Program-made: the position numbers and the translations under genes | The notes under the pieces: model-generated | The model's database searches: none | The model's input: only the letters and a program-made list of their open reading frames with translations | Told to the model about the DNA's origin: nothing | NCBI GenBank assembly: GCA_964549495.1 | Contig: CAZJWJ010000109.1 | Coordinates: 1 to 15,666, forward strand | DNA: 15,666 nt | Reading direction: 5' to 3' | Source of the DNA: JACKBJ01 sp964549495 | Lineage (GTDB): Bacteria > Chloroflexota > Anaerolineae > Epilineales > Epilineaceae | Part shown: in pieces, positions 1-6,886 of the stretch | How positions within the stretch are numbered: position 1 is the first letter of the stretch | Layout of the letters: every line of letters begins with the position of its first letter

Positions 1-1224
1 ACCGACTACGTGACCGACTTCGCGCTGGCCGAGCCCGGCCAGGCCGAGGCCATCACCACCCGCCACCTGCTGACGCACACCAGCGGGCTGCACGACACCT
101 CGGCCATGGTCGAGGCGGACTTGGAGGGCGAACAGGATCCGGGTGCCATGCGCCGCTGGGTCGAGAAGCAGCGCGGCCAGCAGCCCTATGCGCCGCCGGG
201 CCGCTTCTGGAACTACTCCAGCGGCAACTACATGTACGCTGGCCAGATCCTCGAGCGCATCACCGGCCAGAGCTATCAGGACTACATGGACGAGCAGGTC
301 TTCGCCAAGGCCCACATGACAGACACGACCATGCATGCCGCCCGGGCCGTCACCCGCGGCAACTTCGCTTACGGGCATTACAGCAACCCCTTCACCGGCC
401 AGCTGGACATCTACACCCTGGACGATGCCAACAACTGGGCGCGCCACCCGACCGGTTACGCCAATGCCACGGCCGGCGACCTGGTCCGCTTCGCCACGAT
501 CCTCATGGCCGGCGGTGGGGACCTTCTGTCCAGCGAGTCCACGGCGGCCATGCAGTCCCGGCAGCAGCACCGCGACCTGCGCATCGACCAGTACTACGGC
601 TACGGCACCTTCGTCGAGTACTTCCAGGGCAACGAGATGGTCCACCACGACGGCGGTGCCTGGGGCTGGACGGCCACCCTCAAGTGGATCCCCGAGGCTG
701 GCGTGGCGGTGGCCAGCACCGCCAACATCGGCGGCGCGCTGCTCACCGGTGCCACCGAGTGTGCGCTCTCCGCCTTCGTCCGGCCCGGCAGCGACGGCTC
801 GTCCAACCCCTGCCGCCAGGATCGCGCGAACTGGGACGATTGGGTCGGCACCTACCAGGGCAGCCGCAACAACGGCGATCCCTGGACCTTCACGGTCACG
901 CGTCCCAGCCCGGTCGGCGACCTGCAGCTGCGCCTGAGCCGGCCCGGCGCCGAGGACAGCCTCCACGCCCTGAGCCAGAGTTGTGGCCTCTGGGTCAGCG
1001 ACGGGCCCGGCAGCTTCGATGCCGCCGGCCTGGGCCGCATCACCTTCATCCAGGATCCCGTGGAGCCCGATCGCGTCTGGCTGCGCAACCGCTTCTTTGC
1101 CGGCGGCATGCGCCACGAGCCGGCGCCCACCGCCACTCCGATCCTCCCGCCAACGCGAGAGCCGGCGACCGCGACATCGGAGCCGAGCGCCTCACCGATC
1201 TACTTAGGGCTCGTCAAGCAATAA
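1..1224 (+). CDS. Serine hydrolase, beta-lactamase/class C (S12-like) family, 5'-partial, C-terminus rewritten by an insertion
   Basis: The frame is open from the first base, so the N-terminus, including the catalytic S-x-x-K, lies upstream; the GTG at base 10 is internal. Visible family marks are RHLLTHTSGL (near residue 21), a Y-S-S at residues 72-74 where the family usually has Y-x-N, GQILERITGQSYQDYM, and an H-x-G triad in HHDGGAWGW. The part after the H-x-G looks like a C-terminal lipocalin-like accessory domain, followed by a Pro/Thr/Ser-rich stalk (PTATPILPPTREP). Such proteins are usually exported peptidases, esterases or beta-lactamase-like enzymes; the substrate cannot be told. The last codons (GGG CTC GTC AAG CAA TAA) lie inside mobile element 1. 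Without it the frame would run on to …IYLPLLRSTT and stop by ATGA overlap with the methyltransferase. Family certain, exact role unknown. Confidence 0.87.
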   Translation, partial: TDYVTDFALAEPGQAEAITTRHLLTHTSGLHDTSAMVEADLEGEQDPGAMRRWVEKQRGQQPYAPPGRFWNYSSGNYMYAGQILERITGQSYQDYMDEQVFAKAHMTDTTMHAARAVTRGNFAYGHYSNPFTGQLDIYTLDDANNWARHPTGYANATAGDLVRFATILMAGGGDLLSSESTAAMQSRQQHRDLRIDQYYGYGTFVEYFQGNEMVHHDGGAWGWTATLKWIPEAGVAVASTANIGGALLTGATECALSAFVRPGSDGSSNPCRQDRANWDDWVGTYQGSRNNGDPWTFTVTRPSPVGDLQLRLSRPGAEDSLHALSQSCGLWVSDGPGSFDAAGLGRITFIQDPVEPDRVWLRNRFFAGGMRHEPAPTATPILPPTREPATATSEPSASPIYLGLVKQ

Positions 1225-1365
1225 GAGGCCCAATTCGGACGCCGCTGCATCCGCCGTGTCGGCCCGCTGTTCGTCGGCAATGGCGCTGCCATTACCTCCT
1301 CTCAGCGAACCAACACGGCGGCGCAGCACCGCCCTCGGTTGGGCCTCTTATTGCTTGACGAGCCC
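1207..1365. mobile_element. MITE-like palindromic element 1 (159 bp), TTA target duplication
   Basis: A 27-bp perfect inverted repeat (1207-1233 against 1339-1365; it begins GGGCTCGTCAAGCAATAAG) is flanked by direct TTA copies at 1204-1206 and 1366-1368. The interior is also palindromic: GCTGCATCCGCCGTGT near 1244 mirrors ACACGGCGGCGCAGC near 1313. A central hairpin with 9-nt arms and one mismatch (1276-1284 / GCT loop / 1288-1296) lies in the middle. There is no transposase and no convincing ORF. The left arm supplies the final codons and stop of the upstream hydrolase. Deleting the element plus one TTA restores that gene's natural end. Elements at 4092 and 15178 are relatives. It is non-autonomous, probably moved in trans by a transposase outside the window. 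Confidence 0.85.
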
Positions 1366-1388
1366 TTACCACTGCTCAGGAGCACGAC

Positions 1389-2192
1389 ATGAGCCAGGTC
1401 CAGCAACACGACGAGTCGCCCGTCCGCGTCCGCTACTTCGACATGCAGGCCGAGATGGGCCTGACCAAGCACCTGGGCGGTCAGATGGCCACCGATCGCT
1501 TGATCGAGGCCTGCCACATCGGGCCGGGCAGCCGCGTGTTGGACGTCGGCTGCGGCGTCGGCGCGACGCCCTGCAAGCTGGCGCGCAACCTCGGCTGCCG
1601 CGTCACCGGCGTCGACCTACACCCCGGCATGGTCGCCCGCTCGCGCGAGCGGGCCGCCCGGGAGGGGGTCGAGGACCTGGTGGACTTCGAGCGGGCCGAC
1701 GTGCAGGCCTTGCCCTTCGCCGACGAGACCTTCGACGCGGTCATCACCGAATCGGTGCTGGCCTTTGCCGAGGACAAGGCCAAGGCGGTGTCCGAATGCC
1801 GGCGCGTCACGCGCCCAGGGGGCTACATCGGCTTCAACGAGGCCACCTGGCTCGTGCCGCCGGACTCGGAGATGCTCGACGAGCTGTTGGGCGCCTATGG
1901 CGCGCACGGCAGCTTGCTGAACACCGAGGGTTGGGAGGCGCTCCTGGTCGAGGCCGGGCTCGAAGCGGTGCAGGCTCGGAGCTTCGAGGTCTCGGCGCGC
2001 GAAGAGGCCATCGGCCGCTTCCGGCGCTACGGCATGCGCGAGATGCTGCTCGTCTGGGGGCGCTTCTTCGGGATGGTGCTGCGCCACCGCGCCGGCTGGG
2101 CGCGCCTGGCCACCGATGCGCTCTCGAGCTGCCCGGACCTGATGCGGCATATGGGCTACGGCATCTACGTCGGCCGGCGCGGATCGTCCTGA
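1389..2192 (+). CDS. Class I SAM-dependent methyltransferase
   Basis: 267 residues of Methyltransf_11/25 type. Motif I is VLDVGCGVG (residues 50-58), the ribose-binding acidic residue is D76 in VTGVDLHPGM, motif II is around FDAVITESVLAFAEDK, and motif III is in RRVTRPGGYIGF. These bind S-adenosylmethionine; the methyl acceptor cannot be deduced (small molecule, lipid or quinone-type substrates are all possible). The C-terminal part (SFEVSAREEAIGRFRRYG onward) is helical and likely forms the substrate cap. ATG at 1389 is chosen because of the AGGAG at 1378-1382. Before element 1 arrived, this ATG overlapped the hydrolase stop as ATGA, so the two genes were probably translationally coupled and perhaps transcribed together. 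No signal peptide or membrane segment, so it is cytoplasmic. Confidence 0.88.
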   Translation: MSQVQQHDESPVRVRYFDMQAEMGLTKHLGGQMATDRLIEACHIGPGSRVLDVGCGVGATPCKLARNLGCRVTGVDLHPGMVARSRERAAREGVEDLVDFERADVQALPFADETFDAVITESVLAFAEDKAKAVSECRRVTRPGGYIGFNEATWLVPPDSEMLDELLGAYGAHGSLLNTEGWEALLVEAGLEAVQARSFEVSAREEAIGRFRRYGMREMLLVWGRFFGMVLRHRAGWARLATDALSSCPDLMRHMGYGIYVGRRGSS

Positions 2193-2210
2193 CGGCCGGG
2201 GGCGATCCCG

Positions 2211-3461
2211 TCAGCCGCGCGCCGGCCGCGGCGCGTCGGCGTTCAGGCCGATCAGCACGCCGAGGATGGCCACGATCACGTAGCCGGCCGCGCCCCAGGC
2301 GATGGCCGGCAGGCCGACCCCGGCGTCGATCAGCGCGCCCATGGCCACCGGCGAGGCGGCCGTGCCCAGGATGCCCAGCGAGCTGACGGCCGAGCGGATG
2401 GCCCCTAGGTGGACCACCCCGTAGAGCTCGGCCCAGAGCGCGCCACCCAGGGTCATGCTCAGGCCGGCCGTCAGGCCGACCAGGGCCAGGAAGATCGGGG
2501 CCAGCCAGTTGCCGCCTGCCAGCGCCAGTAGGACCAGCCCCAGCCCCATCGGCAAGAGGAAGAAGGGCAGCAGGGCCCGCGCGCTCCAGCGGTCGATCAA
2601 GAGGCCGGCCAGGAGCGAGGCCCCGATCTGACAGGCCGAGAAGACCACGAAGAAGCCAGTCCACAGGGCCATGTCCCAGCCCTTTGCGCCCGCGATGAAG
2701 ACCTGGTGGAAGAAGACGCCGGTCAGGATGAAGCCCGGGCCGATGGCCGCCGGCAGGACCAGCCAGAAGCGCGGGTCGCGCAGGGCCTGGCCGCGGGTCC
2801 AGGCATGGCCCGGTAGCTCGATCGAGCCGCCGGCGGGTAGGGCAGGAGCCGGAGCGGGGTCCGGATCCGGCGCGAGCTCCGCTCCCCGCGCTCGCAGGAG
2901 CCAGCGCATCAGGGGCAACAGGGCGAGGGCCACCAGCAGGCCGGAAAGAACCCAGGTCTGGCGCCAGCCCACCGCCGCCGTGGCCACGACGGCCAGGGCC
3001 GGCAGGAAGGCCTGGCCCAAAGGGAAGCCCATGGCGGCCACGCTCAGCGCCCGTCCCCGGCCGGCCTCGAAGTAGCGCGCCATGCTGGTCATCGAGGTAT
3101 GGCTCGAGAGACCCTGGCCGGCCTGGCGCAGCGCGAAGAAGGCCAGGCCCAACCAGAGCACCGAACTCGCCGAGGCCATCAGCCAGCAAGCCGCCGCCAG
3201 CGCCAGGAGCACCAGGCTGCTGAAGCGCGCCAGCGGCATGCGGTCGATCCAGCGACCGCTCCAGGCCAGGACCAGCGCGCTGGCCAGCGTGGCCAGCGAG
3301 TAGAGGCCGCCGTACTGCCCGCTGGAGAGCCCGAACTCGGCCTGCAGGGGTGCGCCGAAGGCACCGATGAAGAAGGTCTGGCCGAAGCTGGAGGCAAAGG
3401 ACATGGCCAGGCCGAAGGTCAAGAGGCGCCAGTTCCGGCGGAGGAAGTCGAGGGAAGGCAA
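2211..3461 (-). CDS. Major facilitator superfamily (MFS) permease
   Basis: About 416 residues with roughly twelve hydrophobic helices in two halves joined by a polar loop (LLRARGAELAPDPDPAPAPA, then a stretch ending in RDPRFW), the MFS plan. NWRLLTFGLAMSFASSFGQTFFIGAFG is the first helix; RWIDRMPLARF lies in the helix 2-3 loop where the MFS signature sits; GRALSVAAMGFPLGQ fits helix 4-5. The substrate is unknown; the type resembles monocarboxylate/drug-like efflux or uptake MFS proteins. I chose TTG at 3461 because GGAG sits five bases upstream and MFS helix 1 follows directly. The ATG further upstream (3557) would add a non-membrane tail and would overlap the start of the divergent small membrane gene. 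It faces the methyltransferase tail to tail with only 18 bases between them. Confidence 0.85.
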   Translation of the reverse strand: MPSLDFLRRNWRLLTFGLAMSFASSFGQTFFIGAFGAPLQAEFGLSSGQYGGLYSLATLASALVLAWSGRWIDRMPLARFSSLVLLALAAACWLMASASSVLWLGLAFFALRQAGQGLSSHTSMTSMARYFEAGRGRALSVAAMGFPLGQAFLPALAVVATAAVGWRQTWVLSGLLVALALLPLMRWLLRARGAELAPDPDPAPAPALPAGGSIELPGHAWTRGQALRDPRFWLVLPAAIGPGFILTGVFFHQVFIAGAKGWDMALWTGFFVVFSACQIGASLLAGLLIDRWSARALLPFFLLPMGLGLVLLALAGGNWLAPIFLALVGLTAGLSMTLGGALWAELYGVVHLGAIRSAVSSLGILGTAASPVAMGALIDAGVGLPAIAWGAAGYVIVAILGVLIGLNADAPRPARG

Positions 3462-3555
3462 GGGGGCTCCGATTGGTGGATTGGAGGGCAAGTGTACAAC
3501 CCTTCCGGTCGGCCGTCGTAGATCAGCCAGAATCCGGTGCACGAGGAGCCACGCC

Positions 3556-3765
3556 ATGAACCTGGAAACGTCCGCCTACACCCTGCTGGCCATCGCGGCT
3601 GTCGCCTGGACCGCCCTCGCCGTCCTCGAGGTCGAGTGGGCGACGCGCGATGCCCTGTTGACCGCCGTCACGGTCCTCGGCTTCGGGCTGCTCCTGGTCA
3701 AGGCCCTCCGCGACCGCTGGACCAGCGCCGAGGACGATCACTACAGCCGAAACGTGGAGAAGTGA
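3556..3765 (+). CDS. Small two-helix membrane protein
   Basis: 69 residues: a first hydrophobic segment (YTLLAIAAVAWTALAVLEV, about 8-26), a short polar turn with WATRDA, a second segment (LLTAVTVLGFGLLLVKAL, about 34-51), then a charged tail ending DDHYSRNVEK. GAGGAG at 3543-3548 is a good ribosome site eight bases before the ATG. I do not recognise a family. Its stop is five bases before the start of the YbjQ-family gene, so the two are almost certainly one operon and translation may be coupled. This suggests the membrane peptide and the YbjQ-type oligomer act in the same process, but nothing in the sequence says which. Confidence 0.7.
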   Translation: MNLETSAYTLLAIAAVAWTALAVLEVEWATRDALLTAVTVLGFGLLLVKALRDRWTSAEDDHYSRNVEK

Positions 3766-3770
3766 GCGAG

Positions 3771-4091
3771 ATGAGCATCCGACTGACGACGCAGGACAGG
3801 TTCGAAGACGCCGAGATCACCCAGACCCTGGGCTTGGTACGCGGCAATACCATCCGCGCCCGACACCTGGGCAAAGACATCCTGGCCGTCTTCCGGATGA
3901 TGGTCGGCGGCGAGATCAGCGAGTACACCAAGATGCTGGCCGAGTCGCGCGAGCAGGCCATCGACCGGATGATCGCCGAGGCCGAGAAGCTGGGGGCCGA
4001 CGGCATCGTCTGCCTGCGCTTCACGACCTCGGCCGTGGCCCAGGGCTCGGCCGAGCTCCTGGCCTACGGGACGGCGGTCAAGCTCCGCTAG
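3771..4091 (+). CDS. YbjQ/UPF0145 (DUF74) family protein
   Basis: 106 residues, the usual full length. It matches the family through TLGLVRGNTIRARHLGKDI, then VGGEISEYTKMLAESREQAI, EAEKLGADGIVCLRF and the end SAELLAYGTAVKL. Family members form ring-like pentamers and are described as putative heavy-metal-binding domains; their biological role is not settled. Start ATG 3771 follows the small membrane gene within five bases. The stop TAG belongs to a CTAG tetramer that also holds the stop of the convergent helicase; element 2 has inserted there and duplicated it, leaving this protein unchanged. Confidence 0.88.
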   Translation: MSIRLTTQDRFEDAEITQTLGLVRGNTIRARHLGKDILAVFRMMVGGEISEYTKMLAESREQAIDRMIAEAEKLGADGIVCLRFTTSAVAQGSAELLAYGTAVKLR

Positions 4092-4250
4092 TACTCTGTC
4101 AAGGAGATTCTTGCGGGCTCGAGCACCGCTGCATCCGCTGCTGCAGCTCGCTGCTCCTCGGCCGTAGCGCTGCTACGACCTCGTCGCATCGAACCACATC
4201 AGCGGCGCATCGGCGCTCGAGCTACCCGCAAGGATCTCCCTGACCGAGTA
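4092..4250. mobile_element. MITE-like palindromic element 2 (159 bp), CTAG (or TA) target duplication
   Basis: CTAG copies at 4088-4091 and 4251-4254 bracket a long imperfect palindrome. The left arm (from 4092, TACTCTGTCAAGGAGATTC…) pairs with 4215-4250 over about 33 positions, with a few mismatches and a two-base insert. The interior shares CGCTGCATCCGC and the spaced pattern CGCTG..C.TCGG…GCGCTGC…CGAACCA with element 1. The central hairpin is CGTAGC / GCT / GCTACG (4163-4177). No transposase. It has the same length as element 1. Because CTAG is itself a palindrome, the duplication could be read as TA (IS630/Tc1-like habit) or as CTAG (IS5-like habit). It lies between two convergent genes and may also act as a two-way terminator. 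Confidence 0.8.
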
Positions 4251-5654
4251 CTAGCCGCGTGCGGCAGCCTTGTGCTTGGCGCTGCCACCCCGAGATCGGC
4301 GTCGCTTGCCGGCCTGGCCCGTGCCGCCCGACGAAGACCTCGATCGGTCACCGCCGCCCTGCTGAGGACTGCGACCCTTGCCGCGACCGCCACCGCCACC
4401 GCGACGCCGCCGGCGTCCGCCGCCGCTACTCCGGCCGCTGCCGTTCTGCCCCGAGGGCCGACCGTTTCGGCTTCCGGGCTTCTGCGGGACCGGTCCGGTC
4501 GGCGCGTCGAGGGGGCTTCCATCGCCATCGAAGAGGCGCTCTGGCGTCGGTGCGACCAAGGGGGCGCCCAACTCCAGCGCGCGCTGCATCTCCTGCACGT
4601 CTTCGACCATGTCCTCGAGGACGAAGGTGACCACGACGCCCTGGGCGCCGGCCCGCGCCGTGCGGCCGGAGCGGTGTAGGTAGGTCTTCTCGTCACCGGG
4701 CGGATCGAAATGCAATACGCAGCGGATGCCGTCGACGTGGATGCCGCGGGCGGCCACGTCGGTGGCCACCAGGGCCTGCACCCGCTCGCGGGTGAAGTCG
4801 TCCAGGGCCCGATTGCGCTGATTCTGGCTGCGGGAACCGTGGATGGCGGCGGCCCGGAGACCGGATCGGTTCAGCTTCTTGGCGATACGGTCGGCGCCGC
4901 GGCGGGTGCGGCTGAAGACGATGGTCTGGCCCGAGGCCTGGATGACGTCCACGGTGCGTTCGAGCCGCTCAGAGGGCTCCAGGCGCCAGAAGTGGTGCTG
5001 CATGGCGGTGATGTCCGGCTCGAGCTCGCCGACGTGATGCGTCACCGGGTCGCGCTGGTAGTCGCGCTTGAGCACGTCGACCTCGCCGTCCAGGGTGGCC
5101 GAGAAGAGCACGGTCTGACGCTGATCGGCGCAGCGGTCGAGCAGGCGCCGCACCTCGGGCAGGAAGCCCATGTCGGCCATGCGGTCGGCCTCGTCGATGA
5201 CCACCCGGTCGACTTGACTGAGGCTGACATCGCCTTGGTTGATCAGGTCGGCCAGGCGGCCGGGGCAGGCCACCAGGATGTCGACGCCGCGGCGCAGGGC
5301 TTTGCGTTGGGGGCCGTAGCCCACGCCGCCGTAGACCGAGAGCATGCTGCGGCTCCGGGCCTTGGCCAGGGGCTGGATCTCGCGCAAGATCTGTTCGGCC
5401 AACTCGCGGGTAGGCGCCAGGACCAGGGCGCGCGGCTGGCCGGGCTTGCCCTGGCCGACGTTGGCCACCAGCGGGAGGCCGAAGGCCAGGGTCTTGCCCG
5501 AGCCGGTGGCGGCGCGGCCGCAGACGTCGCGGCCGGCCAGCATGTCGGGGATGGTGGTCACCTGGATCTCGAAGGGCCGGTCGAAGCCGGCCTTGCTCAA
5601 GGCGGCGACGAGATCCTCGGGAACGCCGAGGTCGGCGAAGGTCGTCATCTTCAT
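4251..5654 (-). CDS. DEAD-box ATP-dependent RNA helicase with Gly/Arg/Ser-rich tail
   Basis: 467 residues. Motifs in order: aromatic F and Q motif (F6 … PFEIQ, 27-31), Walker A ATGSGKT (49-55), PTRELA (81-86), GG, CPGR (130-133; the family usually has TPGR), DEAD (154-157), SAT (185-187), IVFSRT, ATDVAARGI and HRSGRTAR. It therefore has both RecA-like lobes and should unwind short RNA duplexes using ATP, as in ribosome assembly or mRNA turnover (RhlE-like). From about residue 375 a low-complexity tail rich in G, R, S and K (RRRRRGGGGGRGKGR) should bind RNA non-specifically. ATG 5654 or the ATG two codons later could be used; the nearest purine run (GAGGA) is about 14 bases upstream. Its stop codon lies in the CTAG beside element 2. 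A long, foldable leader precedes it. Confidence 0.93.
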   Translation of the reverse strand: MKMTTFADLGVPEDLVAALSKAGFDRPFEIQVTTIPDMLAGRDVCGRAATGSGKTLAFGLPLVANVGQGKPGQPRALVLAPTRELAEQILREIQPLAKARSRSMLSVYGGVGYGPQRKALRRGVDILVACPGRLADLINQGDVSLSQVDRVVIDEADRMADMGFLPEVRRLLDRCADQRQTVLFSATLDGEVDVLKRDYQRDPVTHHVGELEPDITAMQHHFWRLEPSERLERTVDVIQASGQTIVFSRTRRGADRIAKKLNRSGLRAAAIHGSRSQNQRNRALDDFTRERVQALVATDVAARGIHVDGIRCVLHFDPPGDEKTYLHRSGRTARAGAQGVVVTFVLEDMVEDVQEMQRALELGAPLVAPTPERLFDGDGSPLDAPTGPVPQKPGSRNGRPSGQNGSGRSSGGGRRRRRGGGGGRGKGRSPQQGGGDRSRSSSGGTGQAGKRRRSRGGSAKHKAAARG

Positions 5655-5702
5655 GGGGTTGGTTCAATCCTCGTTCGGCGCCCGATGGCGAGCGCGCGAT
5701 GA

Positions 5703-5746
5703 GGGATCATCCGGCCGTCGATGAGGACGGCACGCGGAATGATCCC
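5703..5746 (-). promoter_or_regulatory. Possible structured leader RNA upstream of the DEAD-box helicase
   Basis: On the minus strand, about 50 bases before the helicase ATG, an 8-bp outer stem (GGGATCAT/ATGATCCC) encloses a 5-bp inner stem (CCGTC/GACGG) with a six-base loop. Helicase mRNAs of this type are often controlled through long structured leaders. No known riboswitch or RNA family is recognised, and the fold could be chance. Confidence 0.3.
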
Positions 5747-5979
5747 GGATGGCGCACGACTCGGGCTTCGCGGCGCGGGAAGCCGCGCTGGGGCGAGGAA
5801 CGAGGGGGTTGGTCGAGGCAGGCCAGGCACCACAGGGTGCTCGTGCGGCGCAGACTAGGTCGTCGGGGAAACGAGCTTCGAAGGATCGAAATGGCGCTCG
5901 CTGGCCTCGCCCGACGCTGCGACAAAGGGAAGGATAGCAGGTCGAGCCCGAATCACCGCAAATTTGTAGATGCGCGTCC

Positions 5980-5997
5980 GAATCGGGGATCCGATTC
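5980..5997. terminator. Weak hairpin, possible 3' end signal of the amidase gene
   Basis: GAATCGG / GGAT / CCGATTC is a perfect 7-bp stem with a 4-base loop about 47 bases beyond the amidase stop on the minus strand. No T-run follows it directly, so it is at best a weak or Rho-assisted end, or only an mRNA-stabilising hairpin. Confidence 0.25.
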
Positions 5998-6044
5998 CTG
6001 GGAGGGCCCTGACGCGAGCCGGAAGACGACGCCTCGCTCGGCCC

Positions 6045-6620
6045 TCAGCCGCGGTAGTCGTCCGGTCGCGGATCGAGGGCCCCGCGGGCGGTCATGGCCC
6101 AGACGTGCGGCTCGAGCTGCGCGCCCGGACATTGGGTCTGTCGGATGGCACCGTGCGGTCGCCAGGGTCGGTAGCCCAGGACGTCGTCGCAGGTGATCAG
6201 CCAACGGTAGAGGCTGGAGAGGAGCTCCGGACTGGGCGCGTGGTCCAGGTGGTCGGCCAAGGCGGCGATGTGGACCGTCATGGCGTTCCAGCGCGGGCCG
6301 GCACCGTAGGTCATCCGGCTGGGCGGCACGGTCAGCGAGAGCTTGCCCGTATGGTCGACCATGGCGTTGTAGCCGCCGGTATCCCAGCCGCGCGAGCCGG
6401 TATGAAAATCCCAGACCCGCCGCCAGTCCCAGCTGCCGGGCGCTGCGTGGCCGCCGATATGGTGAACCACGTAGAGACCCACGCTGCGCTCGCCGCCCGG
6501 CCGCTGCACCCCCGCACGCCCGTAGTCGCGCTCCACCTCGTCGATGACCACCTCCAGCTGACCGCCCAGGCGATCGGCGAGCAGATCGATGAACTGTTGG
6601 TCGCGCTGCGTGAGGTTCAT
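6045..6620 (-). CDS. N-acetylmuramoyl-L-alanine amidase / PGRP-like (Amidase_2) protein
   Basis: 191 residues. The zinc-site pattern of the type 2 amidase/peptidoglycan-recognition fold is visible: VVHHIGGHA (H53/H54), GYNAMVDHTGKLSLT as the conserved central strand pair, and PHGAIRQTQCPG with H156 and C164 spaced as zinc ligands (H-x7-C). The enzyme would cut the bond between N-acetylmuramic acid and L-alanine in peptidoglycan. There is no signal peptide or membrane helix, so it is either a cytoplasmic recycling enzyme or an endolysin-like protein released on lysis; no other phage genes are near. The start is firm: AGGAGG (6628-6633, minus strand) lies seven bases before the ATG. It stands alone, divergent from the selenoprotein candidate. 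Confidence 0.8.
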   Translation of the reverse strand: MNLTQRDQQFIDLLADRLGGQLEVVIDEVERDYGRAGVQRPGGERSVGLYVVHHIGGHAAPGSWDWRRVWDFHTGSRGWDTGGYNAMVDHTGKLSLTVPPSRMTYGAGPRWNAMTVHIAALADHLDHAPSPELLSSLYRWLITCDDVLGYRPWRPHGAIRQTQCPGAQLEPHVWAMTARGALDPRPDDYRG

Positions 6621-6886
6621 GGGTAGGCCTCCTGGCCAGTGGACGAGGGTTGGGCGAACCCCATTCTACCGCAAGCTCGGCCGCCGAGGGATCGAGGTGG
6701 CTTTGTCGCCCTCTCGCCAGATCCTCGACGCATCAGCGGCCCACCACCGAGACTTGGGACCTGATTGGGACGTGCCCACGGTAGTGTGAGGTTCGGATGG
6801 CGCATCCAACAAGTACGCAGCACGCGTCAATCGATGAACGAGCATTTGGCATCGCGTTGAACGATGAAAGAGGAGACCTTGCAGCC

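Larger units (their letters stand above)
5655..6044. other. 390-base gene-free stretch: helicase leader and amidase 3' flank
   Basis: Short frames here have no family resemblance and look accidental. Two structures are visible. GGGATCAT (5703-5710) mirrors ATGATCCC (5739-5746) with a CCGTC/GACGG hairpin inside; both would be in the leader RNA of the helicase. A 7-bp hairpin lies at 5980-5997. A pyrimidine-rich TATCCT near 5935 (minus strand) could be a -10 box, but no clear -35 pairs with it. I see nothing else. Confidence 0.5.

Noticed and set aside
3462..3557. Longer MFS protein starting at the minus-strand ATG 3557
   Set aside because: The extra 32 residues are not membrane-like, and the ATG overlaps the start of the divergent small gene; TTG 3461 has a good ribosome site.
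4092..4250. The palindromes as plain Rho-independent terminators
   Set aside because: They are far longer than terminators, lack a T-run, and have target duplications plus a reconstructable empty site; a secondary terminator effect remains possible.
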